Assembly (NCBI RefSeq): GCF_020176955.2
Contig: NZ_JAIUCZ020000022.1
Location: forward strand, 1-58,817
DNA from: Nocardia sp. alder85J
GTDB lineage: Bacteria; Actinomycetota; Actinomycetes; Mycobacteriales; Mycobacteriaceae
Direction: 5' to 3'
Length of the DNA: 58,817 nucleotides
The notes beneath the pieces were generated by a model. The model saw only the letters and a list, made by a program, of their open reading frames with translations. It had not been told where the DNA came from and made no database searches. A program made the translations under genes and the position numbers. Of the stretch, positions 16,373-23,976 are shown piece after piece (position 1 is the stretch's first letter; each line of letters begins with the position of its first letter).

Positions 16373-16577
16373 CTACCGCTCCGATTCGGGCACCGCGTAG
16401 CGCAACGGGATGTCGACCTCGTCGAAGTCGCGCGGCGCCGCCCGCGGCCGCACGATCAGCTGTCCCTGCGGGTCCTTCCATCCGGCGATTCGGATCCGCG
16501 GTGGCCGCACGCAGGCCGAGTTCGGGCACCTCAAGCTTGGGGCTTCCCGCGAGGCGGTAGAGGACTCGAAATTCCAT
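16373..16577 (-). pseudogene. Frameshifted small zinc-ribbon-like protein
   Basis: An ATG at 16577 has AGGAG 4 bases upstream and begins MEFRVLYRLAGSPKLE. The frame then leaves good coding sequence. The neighbouring frame continues with CPNSACVRPPRIRIAGWKD and ends FDEVDIPLRYAVPESER. Removing one base from the CC pair at 16529-16530 would join them into a 67-residue protein with a C-x4-C knuckle. It is either a recent one-base insertion or an assembly error. Confidence 0.5.
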
Positions 16578-16703
16578 GGCGCTCCTGATGTCGGAGTCCG
16601 GGCCGTTCCAGGGTGCGCCCGAAGTTGCTGGCACGTGGCCGGATTGGGTGGCTTTCGGCGAATCCCGATGTGCCGGGCGCGGACCGGGAGCACGATCGAT
16701 GCC

Positions 16704-17006
16704 ATGTCCGAGACTCCCTGGTTCAAACGGCTGATCCCGCGCCCGGGACCGCAACCGGTCCGCGACCCGGCAGGACCGCCGACGCTGGTCGTGGACGTCG
16801 ACCTGTACCCCGGCGAAGCAGGCCCGGGAACCTGGACCGCCGAGTGGGGCCTGCTCGACGAGCAGATGGTCGACGAAACCACCAGCAACGACCTCGTCGA
16901 TCACGCCGCGAGACTAGCCGGGGTCCTGGCGGTTCCGCCCTGGGGTGAGCAGCGCGGTGCGTTCGTCCTCGGTCAGGTGCAGCAGCACGATGGCGTTCCA
17001 GGGTGA
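16704..17006 (+). CDS. Small hypothetical protein, 100 aa
   Basis: An ATG at 16704 begins MSETPWFKRLIPRPGPQPV, and the product continues as an acidic soluble protein (VVDVDLYPGEAGPG). Its last 30 codons overlap the convergent gene at 16914-17237, so either the 3' end of one is noncoding or the overlap is real. Family unknown. Confidence 0.45.
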   Translation: MSETPWFKRLIPRPGPQPVRDPAGPPTLVVDVDLYPGEAGPGTWTAEWGLLDEQMVDETTSNDLVDHAARLAGVLAVPPWGEQRGAFVLGQVQQHDGVPG

Positions 17007-17237
17007 GTCGCGGGCGTCGATCCACCGGGCGGCCTGAGTTTCCCGCAACAGGGCTTCCCGGAACAGGGCCTCGTCGCGCATCGGGGCCGCGAGCAGCGCG
17101 GCGCCGAACTCGCGCATCTTGTCCGCGCGGATCGTGATCGCCCATCCGATCTGCTTCGGCTGCCCGGTGAGCTCGGGCCAGCCGGCGGCGCGGGCGGTTT
17201 CGGCGTTGGCGGTGTTGATGGCATCGTGCACACCCAT
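16914..17237 (-). CDS. Hypothetical helical protein, 107 aa
   Basis: This is a soluble helical protein (MGVHDAINTANAETARAAGW, later KMREFGAALLAAPMRDEALF). It has a strong coding signature and converges on the small + gene. No recognised family; the short C-terminal tail after LTEDERTALL may not be conserved. Confidence 0.55.
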   Translation of the reverse strand: MGVHDAINTANAETARAAGWPELTGQPKQIGWAITIRADKMREFGAALLAAPMRDEALFREALLRETQAARWIDARDSPWNAIVLLHLTEDERTALLTPGRNRQDPG

Positions 17238-17464
17238 ACACCGATAGTGCGCGCGGGCACCGACATCCGTTGCGCGGGTACCGATCCCGGAACTCGGGGA
17301 TGGAACGAGGGCACCGCCGGTAGGTGAACCTTATCGGCGGTCAGCGCCACCGATAACATGCCAGTCGGGCGTGAGCCGGTGGCCGAGATCAGGCCGGACA
17401 GTGGCGTTCCAAGCCGTCTCACCAGAGACGACGCGGTCCTCGACCACGAGGTCCCTCATCTGGG

Positions 17465-19633
17465 TTACTGGCCGGTCTGCAGGCGATACTCGGCGGCTTC
17501 GGCGTGTCGGCCGAGGGCATCGAGGATGTCGGCGAGCGTCGTGCGTGCGCCCGCCAGGTCATCCGCGAATACCTCTGGGTACCTCGTGTACAGCTGCCGG
17601 TACTTGCTGACTGCCTCCTGCGCCGCGGTGTGGGCGGCGACCAGATGCTCGCCGAGTCCGCTGCAAACCGATGCATACACCCAGAGTGACCACGCGAGGT
17701 CGGGTTCGTAGGCGGCGGGGTTGGCAGTCGCCAGCCTCCGGTAGACGGCGACGGCTTCCTCGGCAGGGACCAGGGCATCCTCACGCCGACCCACCCCCGA
17801 CAACCAGGCCCCGAGGTTGCTCAGCGCCGCAGCGAGGCTGGGTTCATGGGCGGCGGGGTTGGCGGCCGCCAGCCGCCGGTAGACGGCGACGGCTTCCTCG
17901 GCCGGGACCAGGGCATCCTCACGCCGACCCACCCCCGACAACCAGGCCCCGAGGTTGTTCAGCGATGTAGCGAGGTCGGGTTCATGGGCGGCGGGGTTGG
18001 CGGCCGCCAGCCGCCGGTAGACGGCGACGGCTTCCTCGGCCGGGGCCAGGGCGTCCTCACGGCGACCCACCTCGGACAACCGGATCCCGAGGTTGTTCAG
18101 CGACATGGCGAGGTCAGGTTCATGGGAGGCGGGGTTGGCAGTCGCCAGCCGCCGGTAGACGGTGACGGCGTCTTGGGTGACGGTGAGTGCCTCATCCTGT
18201 CGGCCGGCGTTGGCCAGCCGTAGGGCGTGGCGCATTTGGTGTCGGGCGTGCACGGCCGGGTCGTCGTTTGCCGGGGCGCCCGCGCTGGTCAGATTGTGTT
18301 CGACCAGGCGGATCGCCGCCTGGCGGAGATCCTCGGGTGGGGCAGAAGTGCGGGCACGCCGCTCGGCGAGCCGGTGTACCAGCGGGTGGAGGGCATATCG
18401 GCCTGCAGATGGTGCGTCGGCCAGATTCACCTCGACCAGCCGGCGCAACTGCTGCCGCGCGGTTCCCGTGTCGATGCCGGCCACCGCCGCGGCGGCCTCG
18501 ACATCGAACACCGTGCCCGACGGCAGCAACCCGAGCAGGGTGAACGTCCGGGCCAGCTCCGGTGGCAGGCGGTCGACTGAGTACTCGAGCATCGCGGTGA
18601 TGTCGCGGTCACCGTCGTGGAACTGCTCCAAGTCGACCGTATCGGTCGGCCAGGGCTCGCTGCGCAGCACTGCGGCGGCGATCCGCAGGGCGAGGGGCAG
18701 ACCGTGGCATGCCGCCGCGATCGAAGCGCGGACTGCCTGGTCCGGCTGCCGGTCCGAGGGCAGGTCGGCGACGAGTTCTTCCAGTAGCGTGGCCGCGACC
18801 TGCGGTGGCAGCGGGGGAACCCGTACGCGTACGGCGTCGTCGAGCCCGTTGAGGTTACTGCGGCTGGTGACCAGCACCGCGGTCCGCCCGCTGCTGGGCA
18901 GCAGCGGCCTGACCTGGGCGGCGTCGAGGGCATTGTCCAGCACCAGCAGGGCCTGCTTGTCGCTGAGCTGTTCCCGCAGCAGGGCAGTGCGATCGTCCGA
19001 ATCGGCCGGTACGCCTATGGAGTCGAACTTCAGCCGCCGCAGCAGCCTGCTCGCCGCTTCCCCCGCTCCCAACGCTGAGCCGGCTGCGTATCCGTGCAGG
19101 TCGATGAACAGGCACCCGTCGGGGAACTGCGAGTCCAGCGTGCGGGCAGCCCGGATCGCCAGTGCCGTTTTCCCGACCCCGGCCAGTCCGGACACCACAC
19201 ACAGCGCCGGAGTACCGGCGTCAGCGGTCAAAGCGTGTCCGACACTGCCAAGTTCGGTGTCTCTGCCGTGCAGCACACTGACATCGCGCGGCAGGTCATT
19301 GACACGCGCGCCGCCCGCGGCATCCCTGCGCTGCGGCCGAGCGGTACGCCGTGCGACCTCCACCCGATCACGCAACGTGGCCAGGCGCCCTGCCACGGCA
19401 CTATCGAACTGGAACTCGTTGAGCATGCCGTCCAGCGCGGCGGAACTGGGCAGCGTCGTCCCGTTCAAGTAGGCGTAGAGGCTTCCTGCGGAGATATTGA
19501 GCCTCTTGGCCAGCTCGCGGCGACTGACAGCCCCTTGCGTCTTCTCCGTGTGCAGAACCGCCTGGTTCAGCGCGGCCACGAAATCCTGGAGCACCGAGTC
19601 CGCGTCGACGGCATTCGATCGGGTGGTCCCCAC
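17465..19633 (-). CDS. STAND NTPase: HTH, NB-ARC and TPR repeats
   Basis: This is a 722-residue signal-transduction ATPase. Residues about 30-75 form an XRE-like helix-turn-helix (SRRELAKRLNISAGSLYAYL). An NB-ARC ATPase follows, with Walker A VSGLAGVGKTALAIRAA near residue 145 and Walker B ALLVLDNALDA near 220, a sensor loop (TAVLVTSRSNLNGL), and GLPLALRIAAAVL in the winged-helix region. The C-terminus has four TPR units of exactly 46 residues (YRRLA-x-NPA...NNLG...GRREDAL). Such proteins sense a ligand or phage product through the TPRs and act as regulators or defence switches; either role fits here. GTG 19633 lies 2 bases after the upstream stop. Confidence 0.85.
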   Translation of the reverse strand: MGTTRSNAVDADSVLQDFVAALNQAVLHTEKTQGAVSRRELAKRLNISAGSLYAYLNGTTLPSSAALDGMLNEFQFDSAVAGRLATLRDRVEVARRTARPQRRDAAGGARVNDLPRDVSVLHGRDTELGSVGHALTADAGTPALCVVSGLAGVGKTALAIRAARTLDSQFPDGCLFIDLHGYAAGSALGAGEAASRLLRRLKFDSIGVPADSDDRTALLREQLSDKQALLVLDNALDAAQVRPLLPSSGRTAVLVTSRSNLNGLDDAVRVRVPPLPPQVAATLLEELVADLPSDRQPDQAVRASIAAACHGLPLALRIAAAVLRSEPWPTDTVDLEQFHDGDRDITAMLEYSVDRLPPELARTFTLLGLLPSGTVFDVEAAAAVAGIDTGTARQQLRRLVEVNLADAPSAGRYALHPLVHRLAERRARTSAPPEDLRQAAIRLVEHNLTSAGAPANDDPAVHARHQMRHALRLANAGRQDEALTVTQDAVTVYRRLATANPASHEPDLAMSLNNLGIRLSEVGRREDALAPAEEAVAVYRRLAAANPAAHEPDLATSLNNLGAWLSGVGRREDALVPAEEAVAVYRRLAAANPAAHEPSLAAALSNLGAWLSGVGRREDALVPAEEAVAVYRRLATANPAAYEPDLAWSLWVYASVCSGLGEHLVAAHTAAQEAVSKYRQLYTRYPEVFADDLAGARTTLADILDALGRHAEAAEYRLQTGQ
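17741..18200 (-). repeat. 138-bp tandem TPR-coding repeats
   Basis: GTAGACGG-type landmarks recur at 17741, 17879, 18017 and 18155, exactly 138 bp (46 codons) apart, and the middle copies are nearly identical at DNA level. Recent duplication or gene conversion within the STAND protein's sensor region is likely. Confidence 0.75.
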
Positions 19634-19635
19634 GG

Positions 19636-20031
19636 TCAGTGCTGACCTCCGCCGCCGAAGTACGCCTGCGCGGCCCGCAGCAACCGCAGGACGACCTTCT
19701 CGTCGCCGCCACCTCGGGGCTTGCCCGGCAGCATCCGCGACATGATGCCGACCACGAGTAGCAGCGTGCCGGGGATGGCCAGCTTCACTGTCACCCCGAC
19801 CAGAACCAGGCCGAAGGCGAACAGCAGCGCGGCGGCCACCACCAGGACAATCGCGGTGACCAGCGGAGCAGTCCACGGCTGATGATCCGGGGAAGAGCGA
19901 CGTGGCGACCGCCGGTTCGATTGCCGGGCAGGCTTTCCCAGCGCCGAAGCGACCGGCCGCGCCTCGGTGACCACCGGCGGGTCGAGTCCGGCCAGATCCT
20001 CGCCGCGGTGCGGTTCACGCTCGATGGGCAT
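19636..20031 (-). CDS. Two-helix membrane protein upstream of STAND gene
   Basis: This is a 131-residue protein starting at ATG 20031 (MPIEREPHRGEDL) with GAAGGA upstream. The N-terminal half is basic and proline-rich, followed by two transmembrane helices (APLVTAIVLVVAAALLFAFG and VTVKLAIPGTLLLVVGIM) and a basic tail ending in a GGGGQH sequence. It lies 2 bases before the STAND gene and is probably cotranscribed, so it may be a membrane effector or anchor controlled by it. Function unknown. Confidence 0.6.
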   Translation of the reverse strand: MPIEREPHRGEDLAGLDPPVVTEARPVASALGKPARQSNRRSPRRSSPDHQPWTAPLVTAIVLVVAAALLFAFGLVLVGVTVKLAIPGTLLLVVGIMSRMLPGKPRGGGDEKVVLRLLRAAQAYFGGGGQH

Positions 20032-20723
20032 AGATGTTCCTTCATCAGGTGATGAGGGAAGCCCTGGACGGTGCCCTGAACACGGCCGATGCAGCGCGGT
20101 GTCGCGTTCGGCATGCGCGGCACCGCACTTCATTGGTGCGGCCGCGCCGAGATGAACTGGTCCCGGACTTCCGCGTATGGCATGCAGTCATCGAAAACCG
20201 GCAGTAGGTTGGCGTCCGCACCACCGGTCTTCCACCCGGCCACGCTGACGGGTGCCCTCATCGTCATCGATCGCCGCCGCGGAATCCAGACCTGAGCGGG
20301 ACTCGGCCAGGCGGTGGCCGGAAATCGTTGGTTCCCAACGGCATCTCCGGCGCCGCGACAGGACCGACCCGGCAAGCCCTGTCAAGAGTTTTCCAGCGTT
20401 TTCCAGTCGACCGCGACTTGAGTGGGCAGGACGAACAAACTCGACTATCGAGTGCCATGGTGTGAAAACCACACTCTCCCGGTCTGACGCAATGGCATGC
20501 AGTCACCTCAGGGATTCGGCGGTCGCCCGTTGGCGTCGGGCACCGCCACACGTATCCGGGCCCGAAATCCCTCGGTGGGACTTCGGGCCCGAGCGCGATC
20601 GGGATGTCGAAGTGCCCCTCCTGCTATCGGCGAGCACCTCGAACGCATCCTCGATCCCGCGTGTGAGGCGAGGACCGGCCAGGCGGCTGCCGACCTGTGT
20701 GCCGCCGGTCATACCATCAGCTC
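20032..20723. other. Intergenic 690 bp, no supported gene
   Basis: Reading frames here lack ribosome sites, recognisable motifs and consistent codon bias. I see no clear hairpin or repeat. It separates the divergent STAND operon and lipoprotein gene and must contain their promoters. Confidence 0.5.
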
Positions 20724-21260
20724 ATGGCGACGAAGCGGTTCGATCAGCTGCCGATCCGAGCGAGGACCGCGGGGTGCGCGCTGATCGCAGGGCTGGCTAT
20801 GGCGGCATGCGATTCCACCGGCTCCTCAACGGCCACGGTGACGACGACTCCGCTCGATGAGTCCGTGACCGTCACCAACAAAGACGGAGTCAGCGCCAGA
20901 TACACGCTGAACAACTACCGACTCGCGCCCGAACGCCTGACCGGATCGGGCCACAAGGTCGTCCTCGACGTGACGGTCACCAACACATCGTCGGTGCCGT
21001 TCAGCTACAACGAGGAGAACTTCATTTGGACCTATCCGGCCTGCGGTCCGATCGGTGATCACGTGCACCTCACCGGACCACGACCCGACGAGAACTACAC
21101 GTCGTTCATGCCGCCGGATCCGCTACGGCTTGGCACCCTCCAACCAGGTGAAAGCGCCAACGGGTTGGTGATCATGCAGGCTGGGTCCAAAGGGCCATAC
21201 TGCCTGTACGTCGATCTCGACAACAATTTCTCGATCCCGTGGGAACTGCCCGAACGCTGA
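20724..21260 (+). CDS. Lipoprotein, 178 aa (DUF4352-like fold)
   Basis: The ATG at 20724 gives MATKRFDQLPIRARTAGCAL and then a lipobox (AGLAMAAC) with the lipidated Cys at about residue 31. A Ser/Thr spacer follows, then a beta-rich domain with VVLDVTVTNTSSVPFSYNEE, LQPGESANGLVIM and a final YCLYVDL, the pattern of DUF4352/immunoglobulin-like extracellular proteins. It should be exported and anchored to the outer face of the membrane. Role unknown; surface lipoproteins on plasmids can act in exclusion or mating contact. Confidence 0.7.
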   Translation: MATKRFDQLPIRARTAGCALIAGLAMAACDSTGSSTATVTTTPLDESVTVTNKDGVSARYTLNNYRLAPERLTGSGHKVVLDVTVTNTSSVPFSYNEENFIWTYPACGPIGDHVHLTGPRPDENYTSFMPPDPLRLGTLQPGESANGLVIMQAGSKGPYCLYVDLDNNFSIPWELPER

Positions 21261-21439
21261 GAAATCCTCCGAAGGTACGGCTATGCCGGGCCGCGGCGGC
21301 GCTGCCGGCAGGAGCACACCGAGGTGTCGCCGGGGGACGAAAACCGTGGACCCGAGCCGAGTTCCCAGCCCCGCTCGCAGCCGGGGCCTTCGCCTTTCCA
21401 CAGATGGACGGTGATCAGCCGTCGCGGGCGCGAGTTGTT

Positions 21440-21739
21440 CTACGCGGCGCCGGGGTGCCGGTCGAACAACGGCAGCTGCCCCGGGCCACCCGCGGTCGTC
21501 TCGACACCGAGGACCCGCAGGCATCGCGCGCAGGTAACCTCGGCCCGGGTCGGGTGCAATGCATCCGGGCTCCACCCGGCGACCCCGGTGTGGCAGATCA
21601 GCTCCGGGACTTCCTCGGCGCCGATCCACTGCCCGAGTTGCACGGCGTGCACGGTGCGGCCGTTGCGGACGACCGCGTGTACGCCCGGATCGCCGAACGC
21701 CACCCGGGCGGCCGCGGCGACGGGACTGATGTCGGTCAT
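21440..21739 (-). CDS. Small zinc-binding-like protein, 99 aa
   Basis: An ATG at 21739 begins MTDISPVAAAARVAFGDPGV. C and H residues are spaced as in a zinc ribbon (LICHTGVAGW, then HPTRAEVTCARCLRVLG). The minus frame is open further upstream but without start-site support. Family not recognised. Confidence 0.55.
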   Translation of the reverse strand: MTDISPVAAAARVAFGDPGVHAVVRNGRTVHAVQLGQWIGAEEVPELICHTGVAGWSPDALHPTRAEVTCARCLRVLGVETTAGGPGQLPLFDRHPGAA

Positions 21740-22299
21740 GGTCGCGACGATACGGACACTCCCCGACAGCGCAGCCGATTCGCGCGCGGTACCGCGGGAC
21801 CGAGTCCGGCCGGCGGCGCGCTCTCGGGATCCGCGATCGGCTGCGCTCGGGGTCTGCCCGTTCGGCAAACCCCGCTACTCCCGTCCAGTCTTCCTCTGCC
21901 GTTCCCCCCGGCCGGTCTTCCCCTGCTGCCCTGGGTCACCTGCGAACCCTCACAGGGCCTCGCGGCACTTCCCCCGGACACACCAAATCTCTACTTATCT
22001 CCGAACGATCCGGAATCCCGGTCGGGGCGACAGGATGCTCGGTCCGGTGGTGTCGGATCGTTCGGTCCGGTTGCGGTGACCCCTTTGCGCGTCCTCAAGG
22101 GCTTCGAGCCCTCGTGTCAGGCGGCGGGCGCCGTGGCCGGACCGGGTTGCGGCTGGCCGTTTGATCGACGTCTGAACATGACCCTGGGGCGAGGACCCCT
22201 GACAACAGACAGAGCGCGATCCGGTGGTGCAGCTCCGTGGCCTCGACCCCTGAAAATCTCGTGGACCGCGAGTCCTTATGCAAGACAGTGGGCGAGGTG
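21740..22299. other. Intergenic DNA left of IS110, no supported gene
   Basis: This stretch contains a pyrimidine-rich segment (about 21875-21985) and short hairpins such as GGGCTTCGAGCCC near 22100. No reading frame is convincing. The left end of the IS110 element lies somewhere in or just after it; IS110 elements lack clear terminal inverted repeats, so the boundary cannot be set by eye. Confidence 0.4.
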
Positions 22300-22490
22300 G
22301 CGGATCTCGGCCGGGCAGGGCGTCGGCACGGTGTGTCGGCCCTGCCCGGCCGTCGTCTTCGACTGGGATAGCCCGTGGTTCGAGCCCGCCCGCACGATCG
22401 GACGCCCCCTTTGATGGTCGTGAGCCTTCGAGCTCTGACGCAGACCGGCGCCGTGCGGGTGAGCTGGGATCGCGGACAGCTCATCGGAGG
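22300..22490 (+). ncRNA. Candidate IS110 bridge RNA
   Basis: The noncoding leader of the transposase folds into strong hairpins. GGCCGGGCAGGGC (22309-22321) pairs perfectly over 13 bp with 22339-22351 around a 17-base loop. TGAGCTG (22460-22466) pairs with CAGCTCA (22477-22483) around a 10-base loop. IS110-group elements are known to encode a structured bridge RNA in the left end upstream of the recombinase gene, with loops that specify target and donor DNA. The location and structure fit; the loop-to-DNA pairing has not been tested. Confidence 0.4.
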
Positions 22491-22564
22491 CCAGCCCACA
22501 GAGGCTTGTAAGTAGGGCGCTGCGCGTTCCCGCCCGGGTTTCCGGACCAGCAGAAACACACCTG

Positions 22565-23824
22565 ATGGAGGATGGATTGAACCGATACTGCGGCGTGGAC
22601 TGGGCCGAAGGCCATCACGATGTCGCGATCGTCGACAGCGAGGGAAAGCTGGTGTCCAAGAAGCGGATCGGCGACGACCCGGCCGGGTTCGGTGAGCTGA
22701 CGCAGCTGCTGGCCGATGCTGGCGACACCGCCGAGGACCCGATCCCGGTCGCGATCGAAACCCCGCGCGGGCTGATGGTCGCCGCGCTGCGGGCGGCGCG
22801 GCGGCCGGTGTTCGCGATCAATCCGATGGCCGTGGCCCGCTATCGGGAACGCCACAGCGTCGCGCGCGCCAAATCCGACCACGCCGACGCGGTGACCCTG
22901 GCCAACATCCTGCGTGTCGACGCGCACCTGCACCGCGCACTGCCCGCCGACAGCGAGCCGGCACGAGCGATAGCGGTGCTCGCTCGCGCGCAGCAGGACG
23001 CGGTCTGGCGGCGCACCCGCGCGGGCAACGAGCTACGGTCGCTGCTGCGCGAGTACTACCCGGCGTTCCTGCACACCTTCGCCGCCCGCTCCGGCACCAA
23101 CCTCGCCAGGCCCGAAGCCCGCGCCGTCCTGGCGATCGCCCCGACACCAGCGCTGGGTGCGAAGCTGACCCGGGCCCGTGTCGCCGCGGCACTGCGCCGC
23201 GCCGGCCGCCGACGCGGTGTCGAGGCGCTCGCCGCCGAGATCGTCGAGGGCCTGCGCAGCCCGCAGTTGCGGCATCCCGGACCGGTGGAGCAGGCGATGG
23301 GCCGCCAGGCGCTCGCGCTGCTGGCGATGCTCGATGCCGCGTGCACCGGCGCTGATGACCTCGAACAGGCTGCCGCCGAACAATTCCGCAAGCATCCGGA
23401 CCACGCCATCATCACCAGTTTCCCGGGCCTGGCCGATCTCACCGGCGCCCGCGTGCTCGCCGAGATCGGCGACGACCGGAAGCGATTCGCCGACGCCCGG
23501 GCGTTGAAGGCCTACGCCGGATCCGCCCCGGTCACCCGGGCCTCGGGCAAGTCGATCTCCATCGTGCACCGCCGCGTCAAGAACGACCGCCTGGCCGCGG
23601 TCGGCTGGGTCTGGGCCACCACCCTGGTCGTGCTGCCCGGGCCCGGCCAACGGCACTACCGGCAGCGGCGCGAGCACGGCGACCGCCACGCGCCCGCGGT
23701 CCGGCACCTGTTCAACAAGGTGCTCGGTCAGCTCCACCACTGCCTGCAGACCCGCCAGCCCTACGACCCGGTGAAAGCATTCGGTGGTCCAGCCGCTGAT
23801 CCTCCACAGGCCGAAGCGGCTTGA
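22565..23824 (+). CDS. IS110-family transposase
   Basis: This 419-residue DEDD recombinase has an N-terminal RuvC-like domain, YCGVDWAEGHHDVAIVD, then VAIETPRGL and SDHADAVTLANILR, which supply the acidic residues. The C-terminal Tnp20 domain has FPGLADLTGARVLAEIGDD and YAGSAPVTRASGKS, holding the conserved serine. Full length is consistent with activity. The start at 22565 is weakly supported; an internal start at LNRYCG is possible. Confidence 0.9.
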   Translation: MEDGLNRYCGVDWAEGHHDVAIVDSEGKLVSKKRIGDDPAGFGELTQLLADAGDTAEDPIPVAIETPRGLMVAALRAARRPVFAINPMAVARYRERHSVARAKSDHADAVTLANILRVDAHLHRALPADSEPARAIAVLARAQQDAVWRRTRAGNELRSLLREYYPAFLHTFAARSGTNLARPEARAVLAIAPTPALGAKLTRARVAAALRRAGRRRGVEALAAEIVEGLRSPQLRHPGPVEQAMGRQALALLAMLDAACTGADDLEQAAAEQFRKHPDHAIITSFPGLADLTGARVLAEIGDDRKRFADARALKAYAGSAPVTRASGKSISIVHRRVKNDRLAAVGWVWATTLVVLPGPGQRHYRQRREHGDRHAPAVRHLFNKVLGQLHHCLQTRQPYDPVKAFGGPAADPPQAEAA

Positions 23825-23828
23825 CGGT

Positions 23829-23945
23829 TGCGAGGACACCAACACCCGGCTACGGGAACTGGCCGCGAAACTCGTCACCGCCGCAACCTGGTTCAACGGC
23901 GTCTCCGTCACCGTCAACGAACACCCCGACCCACCCGACACCTGA
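23829..23945 (+). pseudogene. C-terminal remnant of a gene cut by the IS110 insertion
   Basis: Directly after the transposase stop, 38 codons in another frame read like a real protein end (CEDTNTRLRELAAKLV, ATWFNGVSVTVNEHP), with GC-rich third positions and a normal stop. No start is present. It is probably the 3' end of a gene disrupted by the IS. The missing 5' part was not found on the left side. Confidence 0.4.
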
Positions 23946-23976
23946 CCCACCCCGCCCGGCCCGCCGCTACCCTGAG

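Noticed and set aside
15900..16904. 334-residue minus-strand protein
   Set aside because: Only its first 16 codons from 16577 look real; the rest lacks codon bias and motifs, and another frame continues the true protein.
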